This document shows, in pieces, positions 37,320-47,248 of a stretch of DNA of 64,000 bases. The notes below the pieces were generated by a model, which did no database searches, was not told the DNA's origin, and saw nothing but the letters and a program-made list of their open reading frames with translations. The translations under genes were made by a program, and so were the position numbers. The DNA is from Mesorhizobium sp. J8. Lineage in GTDB: Bacteria > Pseudomonadota > Alphaproteobacteria > Rhizobiales > Rhizobiaceae. The stretch's first letter is position 1. The number at the start of each line of letters is the position of its first letter. The stretch is from NCBI RefSeq assembly GCF_016591715.1, contig NZ_AP024109.1, positions 1-64,000 of the forward strand, in the 5' to 3' direction.

Positions 37320-37389
37320 CAGTGTGGCTCAGAATCCGGAATTCGCACATTGCGCTCCTCCGTGGTGCGGCGAATTCCGGATTGCCACA
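37320..37389. repeat. Palindrome 2, related ends
   Basis: AGTGTGGC..AATCCGGAATTCGC (37321-37345) pairs with GCGAATTCCGGATTGCCACACT (37368-37388), with a 4-base bulge. It follows palindrome 1 by 13 bases and shares the AGTGTGG outer end. Together they occupy most of the 321-base gap between the glutathione transferase gene and uppP. Confidence 0.65.
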
Positions 37390-37528
37390 CTGGCGAATCG
37401 TTAACGGCGCCGGTAAGTCTTGGCCGCCCGATTCCAGGGACTGTCATGGTGTTGCGACCTATAGGGACACTTCCGCCCCGTGACAAGCAAACCCTTCCCT
37501 TAGCCATCATCCAAAAGCAGAGGTTGCC

Positions 37529-38335
37529 ATGGAAAGCCAGACCATCGTCGAAGCGCTGCTGCTTGGGCTTTTGGAGGGCCTGACCGAGTTCATCCCGGTG
37601 TCCTCGACCGGTCATATCCTGCTTGCCGGCCATTTCCTCGGCTTTCATTCCACCGGCAAGGCCTTCGAGATCCTGATCCAGCTCGGCGCGATCCTGGCCA
37701 TTTTGAGTGTTTATTTCGGCAAGCTCTGGCGGATGCTGGTCAAGCTGCCAAGCGACCCGCAAACAAGGCATTTCGTCATAGGCATCCTGATCGCCTTCCT
37801 GCCGGCGGCGGTTATCGGCGCGTTGGCGCATGATTTCATCAAGACCATCCTGTTCGAATCGCCGAGGCTCATCTGCATCATGCTGATCATCGGCGGCGTG
37901 GTGCTGCTTATCGTCGACCGCGTCAACTTCAAGCCGGTGCATCACGATGTCGAGCGCTTCCCGCTGAGCGTCTATCTCAAGATCGGCCTGTTCCAGTGCC
38001 TGTCGCTGATCCCCGGTACCTCGCGCTCCGGCTCGACTATCGTCGGCGCGCTGCTGATGGGCGTCGACAAGCGCGCGGCCGCCGAATTCTCCTTCTTCCT
38101 CGCCATGCCCACCATGGTCGGCGCCTTCGCCTTCGACCTTTTCAAGAACCGAAACGTGCTGACCGCGGCCGACCTGCCGATCATTTCCGTCGGCTTCATC
38201 GCCGCCTTCATCGCCGCGCTGATCGTCGTGCGCGTCCTGCTCGATTACGTCTCGCGCAAAGGCTATGCGCTGTTCGGCTGGTGGCGGCTGGTGGTGGGGA
38301 TCGCTGGGCTGGTGGCATTGATGGTTTGGGGGTGA
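37529..38335 (+). CDS. uppP: Undecaprenyl-diphosphatase
   Basis: This 268-aa inner-membrane enzyme dephosphorylates undecaprenyl pyrophosphate, recycling the lipid carrier of cell-wall synthesis. The catalytic signature motifs are seen in [16 protein letters not shown] (residues 13-28) and [11 protein letters not shown] near 165-175. About eight membrane segments and the length fit the UppP/BacA family. It is divergent from the glutathione transferase gene, with its promoter probably after palindrome 2. Confidence 0.95.
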   Translation: MESQTIVEALLLGLLEGLTEFIPVSSTGHILLAGHFLGFHSTGKAFEILIQLGAILAILSVYFGKLWRMLVKLPSDPQTRHFVIGILIAFLPAAVIGALAHDFIKTILFESPRLICIMLIIGGVVLLIVDRVNFKPVHHDVERFPLSVYLKIGLFQCLSLIPGTSRSGSTIVGALLMGVDKRAAAEFSFFLAMPTMVGAFAFDLFKNRNVLTAADLPIISVGFIAAFIAALIVVRVLLDYVSRKGYALFGWWRLVVGIAGLVALMVWG

Positions 38336-38373
38336 GGCGTCGCCCCCGGGGGAATGGCAACCACAAACGCCAC

Positions 38374-38500
38374 TCCCCCTCACCCAGCCTCCGCTTCGCT
38401 CGGCTGACCTCTCCCCGAGGGGAGAGGAGACCGTCGGCGCCGGCGCCAACCTCTTCTCCCCACTGGGGAGAAGGTGGCCGCGAAGCGGCCGGATGAGGGG
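38374..38500. repeat. Dispersed palindromic element, family A2, reverse copy
   Basis: The sequence runs CCCTCACCCAGCCTCCGCTT, then CTCTCCCCGAGGGGAGAG, and ends CTTCTCCCCACTGGGGAGAAG with GGCCGGATGAGGGG. It is the reverse complement of 8361-8465 with few differences, and fills the gap between the convergent uppP and yraN genes. Confidence 0.7.
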
Positions 38501-38551
38501 GCCAGCGCTGCCATATGCGATTGTCTGCCCCTTGCAGCGGGGTAAGCCCCC

Positions 38552-38929
38552 TCAATTCCTCCCATAGAACGCGTTCTCGACATGCACCGGCCAGCGCCAG
38601 GGCAGCACCGCCACCATGTCGAAACGCATTGAAAGCCTGCCATAATCCGGTTGGCGCGACAGCCAGATATCCGCGGCGCCCTCGATGCGGCGCTCCGATT
38701 CATGGCCGATCGCTTCCATCGCCTCGATCAATGTCCGCCGCGCCTTGACCTCGACGAACAGAACGAGGTCGCCGCGCCGGGCGATCAGGTCGATCTCGCC
38801 GAGCCTGGTGCGATGGCGGCGGGCAAGGATGCGGTAGCCTTTCAGCATCAGCGCCAGAGCCGCCAGCCACTCGCCGCGATGGCCGCGCCGATAGGCTTTT
38901 CGCCGGTGGCCGACAGTGCGCTCAGCCAT
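38552..38929 (-). CDS. yraN: YraN family (UPF0102) nuclease-fold protein
   Basis: This 125-aa protein has the restriction-endonuclease-like fold of the YraN family: [29 protein letters not shown] with the acidic D..E.K motif ([21 protein letters not shown] near residues 43-63). Its cellular function is not established. It follows rsmI, its usual partner, after 49 bases that hold a family D element. Confidence 0.9.
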   Translation of the reverse strand: MAERTVGHRRKAYRRGHRGEWLAALALMLKGYRILARRHRTRLGEIDLIARRGDLVLFVEVKARRTLIEAMEAIGHESERRIEGAADIWLSRQPDYGRLSMRFDMVAVLPWRWPVHVENAFYGRN

Positions 38930-38939
38930 CTTTTTGCTT

Positions 38940-38986
38940 GACCATGATCTTATCCAAACCCGTGCCCACTTTTCGGGATCATGGTC
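38940..38986. repeat. Dispersed element, family D, copy 3 (carries the rsmI stop)
   Basis: GACCATGATC (38940-38949) and GATCATGGTC (38977-38986) form a perfect 10-bp palindrome around CCAAACCCGTGCCCACTTTT. The stop codon of rsmI (38979-38981) lies in the right arm, so the element forms the gene's end and the rsmI-yraN junction. Confidence 0.7.
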
Positions 38987-39869
38987 CGTCCTTGAGCTCC
39001 AGCAGCCGCCGGTAGAGCGCCTGCTTCTGGCCGCCGGTCATTTTCGCCGCTTCGGCCGCGGCCTTCGACGCCGGCATTTCGGCCGCGAGCGACAAGAGCA
39101 GCCGATCGATGTCGGCCGGCTGCTCCTCCGCCGCTTCCGGCGGGCCGACGCAGATGACGATCTCGCCCTTCGGTGTGTCGGCCGCCGCATAATGGTCGGC
39201 AAGCTCGGCAAGCGTTCCGGTGCGCATCTCCTCGAAGGCCTTGGTCAGCTCGCGACCGATCGCAGCTTTCCGGCCGCCGCCCAGCGCCTCGACCATGGCG
39301 CCAAGCGTCTCGGCCAGCCGTCTGGGCGATTCGAAGAAGATCAGCGTCGCCGGCACCGCCTTGAATGTTTCCAGCTTGGCCAGCCGCTGCCCGGCCTTTA
39401 CCGGCAGGAAGCCGGCGAACAGGAAGGCGTCGGAGGGCAGGCCGGACGCGGTCAGCGCGGCAAGCGCGGCCGAAGGCCCCGGGATCGGGACCACGCGAAT
39501 GCCTTGCTCCAGCGCCTCGCCGACCAGCCGGTAGCCGGGGTCGGAAACCAGCGGCGTGCCGGCGTCGGAGATCAGCGCCACGCTCTGTCCGGCCGCAAGC
39601 GCCTCGATCAGCTTCGGCCCGGCCTCTTGCGCATTGTGCTCGTGATAGGCCGTTGTGCGCCGGCGGATGCCATAGCGTTCGAGCAGCACGCGCGAGACGC
39701 GGGTGTCCTCGCAGGCGACGATGTCGGCGGCGGCCAGCGTCTCCAGCGCGCGCAGCGTGATGTCGGCCAGATTGCCGATCGGCGTCGCCACCAGATAGAG
39801 CGCCGGCGCGAGCGGCCGCGCCGCGATCTCGCTTTGCCCGATCAGATAGCTGCGTTTGTCGCCGGTCAC
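38979..39869 (-). CDS. rsmI: 16S rRNA 2'-O-ribose C1402 methyltransferase
   Basis: This roughly 296-aa SAM-dependent enzyme 2'-O-methylates C1402 of 16S rRNA. Motifs of the tetrapyrrole methylase-like fold are [40 protein letters not shown] and VIPIPGPSA-type [10 protein letters not shown] chose GTG 39869, which has GAGGGG seven bases upstream; a TTG at 39920 would add 17 residues. The stop codon sits in a dispersed palindrome. Confidence 0.92.
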   Translation of the reverse strand: MTGDKRSYLIGQSEIAARPLAPALYLVATPIGNLADITLRALETLAAADIVACEDTRVSRVLLERYGIRRRTTAYHEHNAQEAGPKLIEALAAGQSVALISDAGTPLVSDPGYRLVGEALEQGIRVVPIPGPSAALAALTASGLPSDAFLFAGFLPVKAGQRLAKLETFKAVPATLIFFESPRRLAETLGAMVEALGGGRKAAIGRELTKAFEEMRTGTLAELADHYAAADTPKGEIVICVGPPEAAEEQPADIDRLLLSLAAEMPASKAAAEAAKMTGGQKQALYRRLLELKDGP

Positions 39870-40027
39870 CGGTTGCCCCTCATGGTCACCCTGTTTCGCA
39901 TGGCTGACGCCTCGTTGCAAAACGTGAGGCCGGCCTGAGGAAATCGCCTTGCCTTTGCCACAGTGCGGAACGAAACCGGCAACGGCGAATTTAACCCCTG
40001 ATTCCCGGGAGGAGGCAGGACCGAACG

Positions 40028-40216
40028 ATGCCCAATCGCTTCGATATTTTCATCGGCCGACTTGAAAGCAAGACCGCCCGCGAGGGCATCCCTCCACACC
40101 CCATCGCCGCCCAGGACGGCGCACGCCGCGACAAGGCCGATGCGAAGCCTGTCCGCCACGACGAGGCGCATGGCGAGAAGCACCGCGGCAAGCACCGCCA
40201 GAAGCACGACGCGTGA
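40028..40216 (+). CDS. Possible small charged protein
   Basis: A 62-codon frame begins at ATG 40028, eight bases after GGAGGAGGCAGGA, which is a good ribosome site. The peptide starts MPNRFDIFIGRLESKT and becomes very rich in Lys, His, Asp and Arg. I recognise no family, and a longer frame exists on the opposite strand, so coding is uncertain. Confidence 0.3.
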   Translation: MPNRFDIFIGRLESKTAREGIPPHPIAAQDGARRDKADAKPVRHDEAHGEKHRGKHRQKHDA

Positions 40217-40378
40217 AGCGTCGCATGTGAGCGCAGGCAGCTTCCCTTCGCCATTCCAGGGCGGAGCAAGGAGCGAAGCGACGCGCGCAGACCCTGGAAT
40301 CCATGCCGTTACATCGAAGCGCTATCAACGGCGCAGAATTCTGGACCGCCGCATCCTTCGCATAGGTCACGCCATGGA

Positions 40379-40401
40379 TTCTCGGGTCAAGCCCGAGAAT
40401 G
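40379..40401 (-). terminator. Hairpin downstream of hemW
   Basis: A 9-bp perfect stem (ATTCTCGGG with CCCGAGAAT) encloses a 5-base loop 14 bases after the hemW stop on the minus strand. No T run follows; it is part of a repeat that also occurs after cysK, so termination is possible but unproved. Confidence 0.4.
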
Positions 40402-40414
40402 ACGAGCGCGCGAG

Positions 40415-41593
40415 TTACCGCGCCAGATCCGCCACCACGGCATCCAGCACGATCATGCCGGCGGTCGTGGCGCGCAGCCTTGCATTGCCGACCGGCGCCA
40501 CTAGGCCTTCTTCCTGCAGCACCGAAAGCCGCGCGCTCGAGAGGCCGCGCCCCGAGAGCGCCTCGTAGCGCTGCAGGTCGATGCCTTCGGCGAGCCTGAG
40601 CCCCATCAGCAGGAACTCGTCCGCCTCTTCCGCGCGGGTCAGGATCTCGCCGCCGGTGACGCCATTCCCCTTGGCCTCGACCAGATTGACCCAGGTCTCC
40701 GGCATCTTCTCGGCGATCGTCACCGTGCGGCGGCCATTCTCGACGAAACGGCCATGCGCGCCCGGGCCGACGCCGACATATTCGCCGTAGCGCCAATAGG
40801 TGAGGTTGTGCCGGCTCTCGGCGCCCGGCCGCGCGTGGTTGGAAATCTCATAGGCCGGCAGTCCATGCGCCGCCGTCACCTCCTGCGTCAGCGCATAGAG
40901 GTCGGCGGCATGGTCGTTGTCGGGCAACGTGAATTTCTTCGCCGCGTAGAGCGCGTGGAAGGGCGTGCCCTCCTCGATGGTGAGCTGGTAGAGCGAAAGA
41001 TGGTCGACCGCATAGCCGATCGCCTGCTCCAGCTCCGCGCCCCATGCCTCCGGCGTCTGGCCGGGCCGCGCATAGATCAGGTCGAAGGAGAGGCGAGGAA
41101 AGATGTCCCGCGCGAGCCCGATGGCATGCAGCGCCTCCTCGACATTGTGCAGCCGGCCGAGGAAGCGCAGGTCCTTGTCGTTCAGGGCCTGCACGCCGAG
41201 CGAGACGCGGTTCACCCCGGCGGCGCGATAGCCGCGGAAACGCTCGGCCTCGACCGAGGAAGGGTTCGCCTCCAGCGTCACCTCGATGCCGGCCGGCGCC
41301 GTCCAGTTCCTCGCCACCGCTTCCAGCACGGCGCCGACGGTTTCCGGCTTCATCAGCGACGGCGTGCCGCCGCCGAGGAAGATGCTGGTCACCTCGCGCG
41401 GCCCGGTGCGGTCGCGCATGGTTGCCAGTTCGGTTTCGAAGGCGCGGGCAAAACGCTCCTGGTCGACCGGTTGGTGGCGGACATGGCTGTTGAAGTCGCA
41501 GTAAGGGCACTTGGCCGCGCAGAACGGCCAGTGGATATAGACGCCGAAGCCGGGGCTGCGGTCGAGCGCCATGGTATAGCCGGTTCCAATCAT
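40415..41593 (-). CDS. hemW: Radical SAM heme chaperone HemW
   Basis: This 392-aa HemN-like protein binds heme and a [4Fe-4S] cluster and is thought to hand heme to target enzymes. The radical SAM motif [13 protein letters not shown] (near residues 25-37) is intact, and the [11 protein letters not shown] and [15 protein letters not shown] segments are typical. Unlike true HemN it lacks the longer N-terminus. The start at 41593 overlaps the rdgB stop (ATGA), and MALD at 41572 is an internal alternative. Confidence 0.93.
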   Translation of the reverse strand: MIGTGYTMALDRSPGFGVYIHWPFCAAKCPYCDFNSHVRHQPVDQERFARAFETELATMRDRTGPREVTSIFLGGGTPSLMKPETVGAVLEAVARNWTAPAGIEVTLEANPSSVEAERFRGYRAAGVNRVSLGVQALNDKDLRFLGRLHNVEEALHAIGLARDIFPRLSFDLIYARPGQTPEAWGAELEQAIGYAVDHLSLYQLTIEEGTPFHALYAAKKFTLPDNDHAADLYALTQEVTAAHGLPAYEISNHARPGAESRHNLTYWRYGEYVGVGPGAHGRFVENGRRTVTIAEKMPETWVNLVEAKGNGVTGGEILTRAEEADEFLLMGLRLAEGIDLQRYEALSGRGLSSARLSVLQEEGLVAPVGNARLRATTAGMIVLDAVVADLAR

Positions 41594-42252
41594 TCCGAGC
41601 CGAGCCGGGCTAGATCCAGCCTGGCCTGTGCAAACTTCTGGAAAGCGCGGGCGCGGTGCGACAGTGCCGTCGCTTGGCCGGGCTTCCAGCCATGCTTTTC
41701 TTCCGCGCTCATTTCGCCGAAGGTCTTGTCGAAGCCGTTGGGCAAAAACACCGGGTCGTAGCCGAAGCCGAGTGTGCCGCGCGGCGGCCACACCAATGTG
41801 CCCTCGGCCTCGCCGCGGTAATATTCGGCCTCGCCGTCCGGGAAGGCGAGACAAATGACGGCGACGAAGCGGCCGGTGCGCTGCGAAGGCTCCGCCGCGC
41901 CGGCGTCCTGCAGCGCAGTCTCCGTCTTTTGCATGGCCATGCCGAAATCCCGGCTGCCGTCGGGCTTCTCGGCCCAATTGGCGGTGTAGACGCCGGGCGC
42001 GCCGCCAAGCGCGTCGACGCAGAGCCCGGAATCGTCCGACAGCGCCGGCAGGCCGGTTGCCTTGGCCGCGGCGTATGCCTTGATATAGGCGTTCTCCTCG
42101 AAGGTGGTGCCGGTCTCGTCCGGCTCGGGCAGGCCGTACTCCTTGGCCGATTTCGCCTCGAAGCCGAACGGTGCCATCAGGTCGGCGAATTCGCGCAGCT
42201 TGCCGGCGTTGTGGCTGGCGACGACGATCTTCTTTCCGTTCAAAGAATGCAT
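41590..42252 (-). CDS. rdgB: Non-canonical purine NTP pyrophosphatase (RdgB/HAM1)
   Basis: This 220-aa house-cleaning enzyme hydrolyses dITP, XTP and related bases before they enter DNA or RNA. The N-terminal [17 protein letters not shown] (residues 9-25), [20 protein letters not shown] near 70-89 and the C-terminal SHRARAF are the family hallmarks. The ATG at 42252 shares one base with the stop of the upstream VOC gene (TGATG). The stop overlaps hemW (ATGA). Confidence 0.95.
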   Translation of the reverse strand: MHSLNGKKIVVASHNAGKLREFADLMAPFGFEAKSAKEYGLPEPDETGTTFEENAYIKAYAAAKATGLPALSDDSGLCVDALGGAPGVYTANWAEKPDGSRDFGMAMQKTETALQDAGAAEPSQRTGRFVAVICLAFPDGEAEYYRGEAEGTLVWPPRGTLGFGYDPVFLPNGFDKTFGEMSAEEKHGWKPGQATALSHRARAFQKFAQARLDLARLGSE

Positions 42253-42662
42253 CAGAAACTCCAGATCCTCGGCTCGGCGAACTCGATCGAATTGCCCGAC
42301 GGGTCGCGGATATAGATCGAGTGCCCGCCCTGCGGCCACTCGAAATCGCTTTCGATGGCGATGTCGTTCGCGGCGAGATGCTCGCGCCACGTGGCGATCT
42401 CATCGGCGGTTGCCGCAAAGCAGAGATGCCCCTCGCCGGCCGTGCCGTGCGGCGGCACCTTCAGGCGAGCGTCCGGCGGCGGCGGGATCTTGGTCGCCTG
42501 GGCGTTGAAGAGAAGCAATACGCCGTCGCCGCAGCGGAAGAAGACGTGGCGGCCTTCGACCTTGCCCAGCGCCTCGAGGCCGATGATGTCGCGATAAAAT
42601 GCCTCCGCCGCTTCCAGATCGGTGACGTAAAGAGCCGATTCGAGGATGGCGGAAGGTCTCAT
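42252..42662 (-). CDS. VOC (glyoxalase/bleomycin resistance) family protein
   Basis: This 136-aa protein has the two beta-alpha-beta-beta-beta halves of the vicinal oxygen chelate fold. Possible metal ligands are visible in GEGHLCFAA (His) and [19 protein letters not shown] (His and Glu). The substrate is unknown. It is placed between rph and rdgB with 6 and -1 base spacing, so it belongs to that operon. The link to RNA maturation or nucleotide repair is only positional. Confidence 0.88.
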   Translation of the reverse strand: MRPSAILESALYVTDLEAAEAFYRDIIGLEALGKVEGRHVFFRCGDGVLLLFNAQATKIPPPPDARLKVPPHGTAGEGHLCFAATADEIATWREHLAANDIAIESDFEWPQGGHSIYIRDPSGNSIEFAEPRIWSF

Positions 42663-42668
42663 AAGTAC

Positions 42669-43385
42669 CTACGCCACCGCCATCTGCTGGAGGCTCACCA
42701 GCCGCTGGATGCCCTTCTTCGCCAGTCCCATCAGCGCGGAAAACTGCTCCTCGGAGAAAGGCTCGCCTTCGGCCGTGCCCTGGATCTCGACGATGCCGCC
42801 CTTGCCGGTCATGACGAAATTGGCGTCGGTGCCGGCCGAGGAATCCTCCAGATAGTCGAGGTCGATGACCGGCTGGCCGTCATGGATCCCGCAGGAAATC
42901 GCCGCGACATGGTCCTTCAGCACCTTGGAAACGCTCACCATCTGGCGCGCTTCCATCCAGCGCAGGCAATCATAGAGCGCCACCCAGCCGCCGGTGATCG
43001 AGGCGGTGCGGGTGCCGCCATCGGCCTGGATGACGTCGCAGTCGACGGTGATCTGCTGTTCGCCCAGCGCCTGCAGGTCGACCACGGCGCGCAGCGAACG
43101 GCCGATCAGCCGCTGGATCTCCAGCGTGCGGCCGCCCTGCTTGCCGGCCGAAGCCTCGCGCCGCATGCGCTCGCCGGTCGAGCGCGGCAGCATGCCGTAC
43201 TCGGCCGTAACCCAGCCCTTGCCGGAATTGCGCATCCAGGCCGGCACTTTTTCCTCAAGGCTCGCCGTGCACAAGACATGCGTGTCGCCAAACTTCACCA
43301 GGCACGAGCCTTCGGCGTGCTTGGACACGCCACGCTCGAAGGAGATGGCGCGCATTTCGTCGGCTTGGCGTTTGGAGGGGCGCAT
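42669..43385 (-). CDS. rph: Ribonuclease PH
   Basis: This 238-aa phosphorolytic exoribonuclease trims tRNA 3' ends. The N-terminus [19 protein letters not shown], the [11 protein letters not shown] loop, the [35 protein letters not shown] central segment and the [16 protein letters not shown] active-site region are all intact. I chose ATG 43385; the frame upstream of it is unrelated. It is divergent from hrcA, the usual arrangement in alphaproteobacteria. Confidence 0.96.
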   Translation of the reverse strand: MRPSKRQADEMRAISFERGVSKHAEGSCLVKFGDTHVLCTASLEEKVPAWMRNSGKGWVTAEYGMLPRSTGERMRREASAGKQGGRTLEIQRLIGRSLRAVVDLQALGEQQITVDCDVIQADGGTRTASITGGWVALYDCLRWMEARQMVSVSKVLKDHVAAISCGIHDGQPVIDLDYLEDSSAGTDANFVMTGKGGIVEIQGTAEGEPFSEEQFSALMGLAKKGIQRLVSLQQMAVA

Positions 43386-43543
43386 CGAGGCTCTTTCTGT
43401 TCTTTCCCGGATTCGTCGGCGGCTTGTAGACGCATGCGCGGCATGGCGCAAAGGAAAACGGCCGGACGATCGCAAACGCGGCACCTGGGTTGCGCCGCTG
43501 TGGCTTAAGTCTATATCTTTTCGGCAGGAGGTTTCTCGCCGGA

Positions 43544-44641
43544 ATGAACAAACCAGTCGATCCGACGTCCCAAGGTCCCGGGCTTCAGTCGCCCGTACTT
43601 CAGTCACTCGACATGCGCTCGCGCGATATTTTCCGGCGGATCGTCGATTCCTACCTGCGCGACGGCGAGCCGGTCGGCTCGCGCAGCCTGTCGCGCATCC
43701 TGCCGTCCTCGCTGTCGCCGGCCACCATCCGCAACGTGATGAGCGATCTCGAGCATCTGGGTCTGATCTACGCGCCGCATGTTTCCGCCGGGCGGCTGCC
43801 GACCCAAACCGGCCTGCGCTTCTTCGTCGACGCCTTCATGGAGCTCGGCGATCTATCCGACGACGAGCGCCGCGCCATCGAGGCGCAGGTGCGCGCCTCC
43901 GGCTCGGGCGCGACGCTGGAGCATATGCTGACCGAAGCCAGCCAGATGCTCTCCGGCATGTCGCGCGGCGCCGGCCTCGTGCTTGCCTCCAAGAACGAGG
44001 TGGCGCTGAAGCACATAGAGTTCATCCAGCTGGAGCCGACCAAGGCGCTTGCCGTGCTGGTGTCGCAGAGCGGCGACGTCGAGAACCGCGTCATCGACCT
44101 GCCGGCCGGCATCACAGTCTCGCAGCTGCACGAGGCGTCCAACTTCCTCAACGCCCATATCCGCGGCCGCACCTTGGCCGAGGCGCGCGCCGAGATCGCC
44201 CGCATCAAGGACGAAACCCGTGCCGCCCTCGATACGCTCTCGCAGGATCTGGTCGAGAAGGGGCTGGCGGTCTGGGCCGGCGCCGAAAGCGGCCTGCCGG
44301 CGCGCCTCATCGTGCGCGGCCGCGCCAACCTGCTCGAAAACGTCACCGCCCAGGCCGACCTCGAATTGCTGCGCCATCTGTTCGAGGACCTCGAGACGCA
44401 GGACGGGTTGCTGCAGCTGCTCGACCTCGCCGAGGAAGGGCCGGGCGTGCGCATCTTCATCGGCTCGGAGAACAAGCTGTTTTCGCTGTCCGGCTCGTCC
44501 CTGGTCGTCGCCCCCTATCGCGACAAGGACGCCCGCGTCGTCGGCGCGCTTGGCGTCATCGGGCCGACGCGCCTGAATTACGCCCGCATCGTGCCGATGG
44601 TCGACTATACTGCGCAACTGATTTCGCGCATGCTTCGTTAA
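43544..44641 (+). CDS. hrcA: Heat-inducible transcription repressor HrcA
   Basis: This 365-aa repressor binds CIRCE elements upstream of groESL and related genes and is kept active by GroEL. The winged-helix N-terminus ([43 protein letters not shown], about residues 29-77) and the GAF-like inserted domain fit the family. ATG 43544 lies 12 bases after CAGGAGG. No CIRCE palindrome was seen nearby, and grpE, its frequent neighbour, does not follow here. Confidence 0.94.
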   Translation: MNKPVDPTSQGPGLQSPVLQSLDMRSRDIFRRIVDSYLRDGEPVGSRSLSRILPSSLSPATIRNVMSDLEHLGLIYAPHVSAGRLPTQTGLRFFVDAFMELGDLSDDERRAIEAQVRASGSGATLEHMLTEASQMLSGMSRGAGLVLASKNEVALKHIEFIQLEPTKALAVLVSQSGDVENRVIDLPAGITVSQLHEASNFLNAHIRGRTLAEARAEIARIKDETRAALDTLSQDLVEKGLAVWAGAESGLPARLIVRGRANLLENVTAQADLELLRHLFEDLETQDGLLQLLDLAEEGPGVRIFIGSENKLFSLSGSSLVVAPYRDKDARVVGALGVIGPTRLNYARIVPMVDYTAQLISRMLR

Positions 44642-44664
44642 AACACGTCAAGGGGGCCGGAAAA

Positions 44665-44862
44665 ATGGCGCTGGAAGCAATCAAGGCCCAGATCGACCTC
44701 CTGCTTCAGGAAATGATCAACCAGCCCGAGGACGAGCACGAGATCCAGGAGCAGCTGCGCGAGAAATTGCGGGAACTCCGCGCCATGGGCCTGCCTCTGC
44801 CGACGGACCTCGTCGAGCTGGAAAAGCGCCTCGACGACGACCTGGATGCCGAAGAGGCTTGA
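44665..44862 (+). CDS. Conserved small acidic helical protein
   Basis: This 65-aa protein is predicted to be almost all helical and acidic, with a heptad-like QINEL.EQLREKLRELRAM segment in the middle. ATG 44665 is preceded by AGGGGG at a normal distance. It lies 23 bases after hrcA on the same strand and is likely cotranscribed. I recognise no domain; a short coiled-coil adaptor is possible. Confidence 0.7.
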   Translation: MALEAIKAQIDLLLQEMINQPEDEHEIQEQLREKLRELRAMGLPLPTDLVELEKRLDDDLDAEEA

Positions 44863-44977
44863 ACCTCTGCTCCGTCAAAACCGCGTGCGCAGGCTTCTCT
44901 TTTCGAGCGCTTGCCCAATATTTCCTGTCTCTGGCGCCTGATCGAGTGAGGCGCGTCAGCAGACGACGGAGGACAGC

Positions 44978-46318
44978 ATGATGCGGATCGCCGGGCTTGC
45001 GGGCTTCGCGCTGATCTTTGCCACCGGGGCCTTCGCGCAGCAGGCCGATCAGCCCCTGCTTCGCGGCGAAAAAGCCTTCGGCGACTGGAAGGCCGACCGC
45101 CCGGGCGTGCGCCGGCTGCTGAAGCCGGAGGATTTGCCGAAACCCGATATGGCGGAGTCCGCCTCCAATGGCGGCGGCGTCACCGATCGCCCGGAGGATG
45201 CCAAGCCGAAGCTCCCGCCCGGCTTTTCCGCCGAGCTGGTCGCTTCCGGCATCGACAGCCCGCGCGTCGTGCGCGTGGCCCCGAATGGCGATCTCTTCGT
45301 CGCCGATAGCCGGGCGAACCAGGTCCGCGTCTACCGGCTGGCGGAAGGCAGCGGCAAGCCCGCGCAGAAGTCGATCTTCGCCAAGGGCCTGACCCGGCCC
45401 TACGGCATCGCCTTCTATCCGCCGGGCGACAAGCCGCAATGGGTCTATATCGCCAACAGCAACAGCGTGGTCCGCTTCCCCTACCGCGACGGCGACCTGG
45501 AAGCGTCGGGCAAGCCGGAAACCATCGTCGCCAAGGTGCCCGCCAGCCACCATTGGACGCGCGATATCGCCTTCTCACCCGACGGCAAGACGCTCTACCT
45601 GTCGGTCGGCTCCGGCTCCAACATCGCCGAGGATATGGGGGCGAAGCCGAAGGGCGGTGTCGAGGAATGGGCGAAAACGCAGCCGCTGGGCGAGGCCTGG
45701 GGTGCGGAACAGGGCCGCGCCGATGTGCTCGCCTTCGATCCCGACGGCAACAACCGCAGGACGGTCGCCACCGGCTTGCGCAATTGCTCAGGCATGACCG
45801 TACAGCCGGCGACCGGCGCGCTCTGGTGCGTCGTCAACGAGCGCGACGAGCTTGGCGACAACACCCCTTTCGAATACGCGACCGCGGTGAAGGAAGGCGC
45901 CTTCTATGGCTGGCCCTGGTACTATATCGGCGACAATGAGGACCCACGTCACGAGGGCGCGCGCCCCGATCTCACCGGCAAGGTCACGGTTCCGGACGTG
46001 CTGATCCAGGCGCATTCGGCGCCGCTCAACATCGCCTTCTACGACGGCGGCAATTTCCCGGCCGACTACAAAGGCGACGCCTTCGTCACGCTGCACGGCT
46101 CGTGGAACCGCAATGTCCGCACCGGCTACAAGGTAGTGCGGCTGAGGTTCAAGGATGGCAAGCCGACCGGCGAATATGAGGATTTCGCCACCGGCTTCGT
46201 CATCTCGGACGACGAGGTCTGGGGCCGGCCGGTCGGCGTGGCCGTGGCGAAGGATGGCGCGCTGATCCTCACTGAGGACGGCAACGGCACGATCTGGCGG
46301 ATTACCTATGGCGGGTAG
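44978..46318 (+). CDS. Sorbosone dehydrogenase-like beta-propeller protein
   Basis: This 446-aa protein has a signal peptide (cut near AFA-QQ, residue 21) and a six-bladed propeller of the sorbosone/glucose dehydrogenase (GDH-B-like) family. Typical segments are GDLFVADSRANQVRV, GLTRPYGIAFYPPG, HHWTRDIAFSPDGKTLYLSVGSGSN, LRNCSGM and YGWPWYYIG. Such enzymes act in the periplasm, some with PQQ. No PQQ genes are in this window, so cofactor and substrate are open. Confidence 0.88.
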   Translation: MMRIAGLAGFALIFATGAFAQQADQPLLRGEKAFGDWKADRPGVRRLLKPEDLPKPDMAESASNGGGVTDRPEDAKPKLPPGFSAELVASGIDSPRVVRVAPNGDLFVADSRANQVRVYRLAEGSGKPAQKSIFAKGLTRPYGIAFYPPGDKPQWVYIANSNSVVRFPYRDGDLEASGKPETIVAKVPASHHWTRDIAFSPDGKTLYLSVGSGSNIAEDMGAKPKGGVEEWAKTQPLGEAWGAEQGRADVLAFDPDGNNRRTVATGLRNCSGMTVQPATGALWCVVNERDELGDNTPFEYATAVKEGAFYGWPWYYIGDNEDPRHEGARPDLTGKVTVPDVLIQAHSAPLNIAFYDGGNFPADYKGDAFVTLHGSWNRNVRTGYKVVRLRFKDGKPTGEYEDFATGFVISDDEVWGRPVGVAVAKDGALILTEDGNGTIWRITYGG

Positions 46319-46390
46319 CGCCCGGTCGCTGCAGCGGGCTCACCGTCACCCGGATTGCCATCCGAATTACGAACAGCAATTCGGGGCAAT

Positions 46391-46486
46391 CCGACCTCTC
46401 CCCAAGGGGTGAGGAGCAGACAAGCGCCGGCGCCAACTCTTTTCCCCTCGGGAAGAAGGTGGCCGCGCAGCGGCCGGATGAGGGAG
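46391..46486. repeat. Dispersed palindromic element, family A2, partial copy
   Basis: CGACCTCTCCCCAAGGGGTG, then GCGCCGGCGCCAACTC and GAAGAAGGTGGCCGC with GGCCGGATGAGGG. It has the same orientation as the copy at 38374-38500 and lies between the sorbosone dehydrogenase-like gene and the LysE gene. Confidence 0.65.
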
Positions 46487-46570
46487 CTGGCGCAAACGAA
46501 TCCGGATCTAAGCGAATTCATTCCCGTTCCGTTTCGTGCAATAGACGCGTCGCGATCCCAGGCCAAAACC

Positions 46571-47188
46571 ATGACACTCACCGGATTCCTCGCTTACAGC
46601 GCAGCCCTCGGCGTCGCCGCCGCCATTCCAGGCCCCGGCGTCACGGCGCTGGTCGCCCGCGCGCTCGGCTCCGGCTTCCGTTCCTCGCTTGCCATGTCGT
46701 TCGGCCTGATGCTCGGCGACCTCACCTATCTCACCGCCGTGGTGCTCGGGCTCGCCTTCGTCGCCCAGACCTTCGGCATGGTCTTCCTCGCCATCAAATG
46801 GGCCGGCGTCGCCTATCTTGCCTTCCTTGCCTGGCGCTTCTGGACCGGCGGCATCACGCCCGAAACCGTCGAGGCGCGGAAGGCCAAGGGCGGGCTGGTG
46901 TCGAGCTTCATCGCCGGGCTGACGGTGACGCTCGGCAATCCGAAGACGATGATCTTCTATCTCGCTATCACGCCGACCATCGTTGATCTCAAGACGATCA
47001 CGTTCGCCGACTACGCCATCCTTGCGGTGCTCACCGTGGTGGTTCTGTTTGTGGTGCTGGTGCCCTACCTGGCGCTGGCGGCCAAGGCGCGGTGGTTCCT
47101 TAAATCGCCGCGCGCGCTGAAGGCCCTGAACCGCACCGCCGCCGGCTTCATGATGGGAGCGGCGGCCGCCATCGCTGCACGTCAATAA
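46571..47188 (+). CDS. LysE family amino-acid exporter
   Basis: This 205-aa membrane protein of the LysE/RhtB family has about six membrane segments. Typical are the N-terminal AIPGPGVTALVARALGSG (near residues 19-36), GVAYLAFLAWRFW and LTVTLGNPKTMIFYL (near 119-133). The cargo is likely an amino acid or derivative but cannot be read from sequence. ATG 46571 begins the first hydrophobic segment. Confidence 0.9.
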   Translation: MTLTGFLAYSAALGVAAAIPGPGVTALVARALGSGFRSSLAMSFGLMLGDLTYLTAVVLGLAFVAQTFGMVFLAIKWAGVAYLAFLAWRFWTGGITPETVEARKAKGGLVSSFIAGLTVTLGNPKTMIFYLAITPTIVDLKTITFADYAILAVLTVVVLFVVLVPYLALAAKARWFLKSPRALKALNRTAAGFMMGAAAAIAARQ

Positions 47189-47202
47189 GGTGTGTCAACG
47201 AG

Positions 47203-47248
47203 GTGTATTGATATTCAGGTGAGGCCGGCCTGACGTCAATATCAACAC
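47203..47248. other. Imperfect inverted repeat after the LysE gene
   Basis: GTGTATTGATATTCAGGTG (47203-47221) pairs with TGACGTCAATATCAACAC (47231-47248) around a palindromic AGGCCGGCCT centre, with several mismatches. It lies 15 bases after the stop. There is no T run, so it may be a terminator variant or the dyad of a regulator upstream of cysK. Confidence 0.4.

Larger units (their letters stand above)
39870..40414. other. Intergenic region between rsmI and hemW
   Basis: This 545-base stretch holds the rsmI promoter side, a possible 62-aa frame (40028-40216) and, toward hemW, a repeat-like block (about 40288-40405) that shares GCAGAATTCTG and a hairpin (ATTCTCGGGTCAAGCCCGAGAAT, 40379-40401) with sequence after cysK. 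The hairpin also lies just beyond the hemW stop and may terminate it. Confidence 0.5.

Noticed and set aside
39866..40207. 113-codon minus-strand frame upstream of rsmI
   Set aside because: The hydrophobic start looks tempting, but it overlaps the rsmI start, has no ribosome site and no family resemblance.
41590..42418. 667-codon frame joining an rdgB-antiphase region to hemW
   Set aside because: The N-terminal half is an out-of-frame reading of rdgB; hemW starts at 41593.
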